From assembly GCF_002865645.1 (NCBI RefSeq), contig NW_020194613.1, positions 1-35,550 on the forward strand: DNA of 35,550 nt, in the 5' to 3' direction. This DNA is from Hyaloscypha bicolor E (lineage: Eukaryota; Ascomycota; Leotiomycetes; Helotiales; Hyaloscyphaceae). Below the pieces are notes generated by a model. The model was not told the DNA's origin. It saw only the letters and a list, made by a program, of their open reading frames with translations, and made no database searches. The position numbers were made by a program, and so were the translations under genes. Each line of letters opens with the position of its first letter. Position 1 is the first letter of the stretch. Of this stretch, positions 33,404 to 35,550 are shown piece by piece.

Positions 33404-35550
33404 TTTATATAGCTAGAATTCATAGTATATACTATTTATAACTAGCTATACTAGTAATAGGCTCAAGTAATAATATTTTTAGTATTACTTTATTACTAAA
33501 ATAAACTTTTTTTTCGGAATTCCTTAGTATCTTACTAATTAAAAAATACCTATTCTCTTTTTTCTAGGTCTTAAATTACGGTATTATAGAAATAATATAG
33601 TATCTTATTACTACTACTTATAGGGCTCTCTATTCTATATTCTATAGCTTATTATAAAACATAAGTAATAAAGTATCTTTATTTATATCTACTATAAAGT
33701 CTGGCTTTTTTAATAGCCTATTAGTAGAATTACTATATTCTGGCTAGTATTCTAAAATAAAGTTAAAAATAGCTAGCTTTTTTATTTATCTTATCTATTA
33801 ACTATTTAGTTTTCTCTTAGTTATAAAGTATTTTAAGTTATTATAATTTATCTTAATAATAATAGTATACTAGATATATACTAGGTAATATTACTAGATA
33901 TAAAATACTAGAATAATAGCCAAGAGCTCAGAATTATATATTTTATACTTGCTTTTAATTATAGTTATTTTTTTTAAATAGAAAGTAATAGAGTACTATC
34001 TGGCTTCTATTTTCTTATTAAAAAGCTAAGAAATTATACCTATAATTATAAATCCTAAAATATTCGTTTTTATATAAATTTTTAAGGCTAGATTAAAATA
34101 ATAAAAGATTAGTACTATTATAAATATAATTTATAGCTTCTTAAAAGCCTTATTTACCTTATTTATCTAGCTAAAATAATATTATAGGTTTTTACTAGTT
34201 TTTAATAAATTAGTTAACTTTTTTATTATTCTGAAATATTTATAAATAAACCTCTAGTAAAAGTTAGTAAAACCTAGAAATACTTGAATTTCTCAAATAT
34301 TATTTTTTGGGACTAGCTATTTCCTAATAGCTATAATTCTACTAGCTTCTATTTCTATATTATCTAGGCTAATTATAAATCCTAGGAACTTTATTTTTTC
34401 TATATTAAACTCGTATTTTACTAAGTTTATAAAGAGCTAGTATTATTATAATTACTCGAGTATATATTAGATTACTATTATATATTATTCTAAATTCTCT
34501 AAATAAATTAAAATATTATTTAGATAAACTATATAAATAATATTTATAAGGTTTACTAGTATATAATTAATATATATCTAGAATATTACTAGAATATTAG
34601 ATAGTTTAAAAAATATAATATAGTACTTAAAATATTTATAGTATATTCGGAATACTATTTTTTACTTATTACCTTCCCGTATTTATAACTAATAGTAAGT
34701 ATTCTTTAAGTCTAGCTTTATATATATCTTTATTTTATAAAGCTTATTTATAGTTTTATTAATAAGTAATAATAGTATTTAGTTCTTAATAATAATCCTA
34801 TTTAGATTCCGGTAATTAATATATAAATATAAGCCGCTTTTTTTCTTTAGAACAAATATAATTAGGGTACTAGCTAGGCTAGTAAAATAATAAATCTATT
34901 TCTTTTCTAGGCTAGTATTAAAATATTCCCGAAAAACTTTAAGCTTTCTTTCTAATAAAGCATATATAGGACTATATAGTAATTAGGACCCTGGTTTCAG
35001 ATTTATATAATACTTTATTATATAATAATTAGGTAATATACCTATAGCTTTTATAAAGAATACTTAGAAAAGATTCTAATATTTCTTAAGAAATATAATT
35101 ATTTTATTAGTAATAATAATAGTAATTCTTTAGCTATTTATTATAAGATAAGTAATTAATAAAAAAATATATATCTTATATTTTATTACTTTAGTAAACT
35201 TTCTAATATTTAGAACTTTAATTTTCTATAATTAAATCTAGTATTTTTATATTATTTTCCTAAAAGAAATTAGAGAATTAATCTAGTAAAGCTATAGGAA
35301 TTCAAGTATTATATTAATATAATTTAGATTAAAATTATATAATATAAAATATATATTAGTTTCTTTTTAGTTTCCTAGTATATTCTTAGTAATAACCCCA
35401 AGAATATAATCTTTATATAAATAAATTCTTTTTTTTTAGTAAGAATAAAAGAGTTACTTTTAATATTAATAGAATACCTATATCTAAAGCTAATTTTCTC
35501 TTTATATAATTAGCCTTTATATCCGAGTTTACTAATACTTTAATTCTTTA
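33404..35550 (-). pseudogene. Chromovirus RNase H and reverse transcriptase remnant (runs off window)
   Basis: Upstream pol part of the copy B element on the minus strand. RT is recognised by VYLNNILIYLE (34,499-34,535; both catalytic Asp codons now Asn), then KYEFNIEKIKFLGFIIS and QVFLGF downstream at family spacing. An RNase H start is suggested at about 34,010-34,075 by LKIYIKTNILGFIIIGIIS, which fits the E-T-D-A-S...G-a-i-L-s-Q pattern. Protease, gag and the 5' LTR should lie to the right, beyond 35,550. Confidence 0.8.

Overview
The window is nuclear DNA of a filamentous ascomycete (Pezizomycotina). The protein genes have short introns of about 42-138 nt with GT...AG ends and CTAAC/CTGAC-type branch sites. 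The products are typical of moulds: a secreted GH92 mannosidase, a 14-TM DHA2-type MFS transporter and a fungal S10 serine carboxypeptidase. The genome is strongly bipartite. Two very AT-rich blocks (1 to about 7,640 and about 19,735 to 35,550) enclose an island of normal base composition. Inside the blocks CpA and TpG are almost absent (none in positions 61-180, for example) while CpG survives. That is the signature of repeat-induced point mutation (RIP). The class within Pezizomycotina cannot be fixed from the sequence.

Left block. Positions 1-6,045 hold one RIP-destroyed Ty3/gypsy retrotransposon on the minus strand, bounded by direct repeats (LTRs) at 1-177 and about 5,869-6,045. Gag zinc knuckle, protease, reverse transcriptase and integrase core can still be read in that order through dense TAA/TAG stops. 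After it come four copies of a 93-101 bp tandem repeat (about 6,541-6,905) and featureless AT DNA. The block ends at a G-quadruplex motif and hairpin near 7,644-7,702.

Island (about 8,330-19,735). An intact five-exon GH92 gene lies at 8,818-11,607 (+, 840 aa). It is followed by a small two-exon gene of unknown function at 11,924-12,340 (-, 117 aa), a doubtful small secreted-protein ORF at 13,687-14,088 (-) and an intact seven-exon DHA2 MFS transporter at 14,822-17,114 (+, 583 aa). Last is a serine carboxypeptidase pseudogene at 17,482-19,161 (-). Its lesions include C-to-T type stops, frameshifts, an internal deletion and loss of the catalytic His. The genes do not form an evident pathway or biosynthetic cluster. 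They look like accessory secretion and transport functions stranded between transposon graveyards.

Right block. From the island outward there is a four-unit 60-bp tandem array whose RIP damage increases with distance, an 18-bp array that would encode hexapeptide repeats, a 16-bp polypyrimidine array between direct repeats, an AT minisatellite, and several kilobases I could not assign. From about 26,974 there is a head-to-tail tandem duplication of a 3.2 kb segment (copies 26,974-30,193 and 30,194-33,403). Each copy carries the 3' part of a second Ty3/gypsy element on the minus strand: integrase zinc finger, integrase core, GPF-type C-terminal region and a chromodomain (a chromovirus). The second copy continues into RNase H and reverse transcriptase at 33,404-35,550 and runs off the window. 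I found no RNA genes, CRISPR array or telomere repeat.
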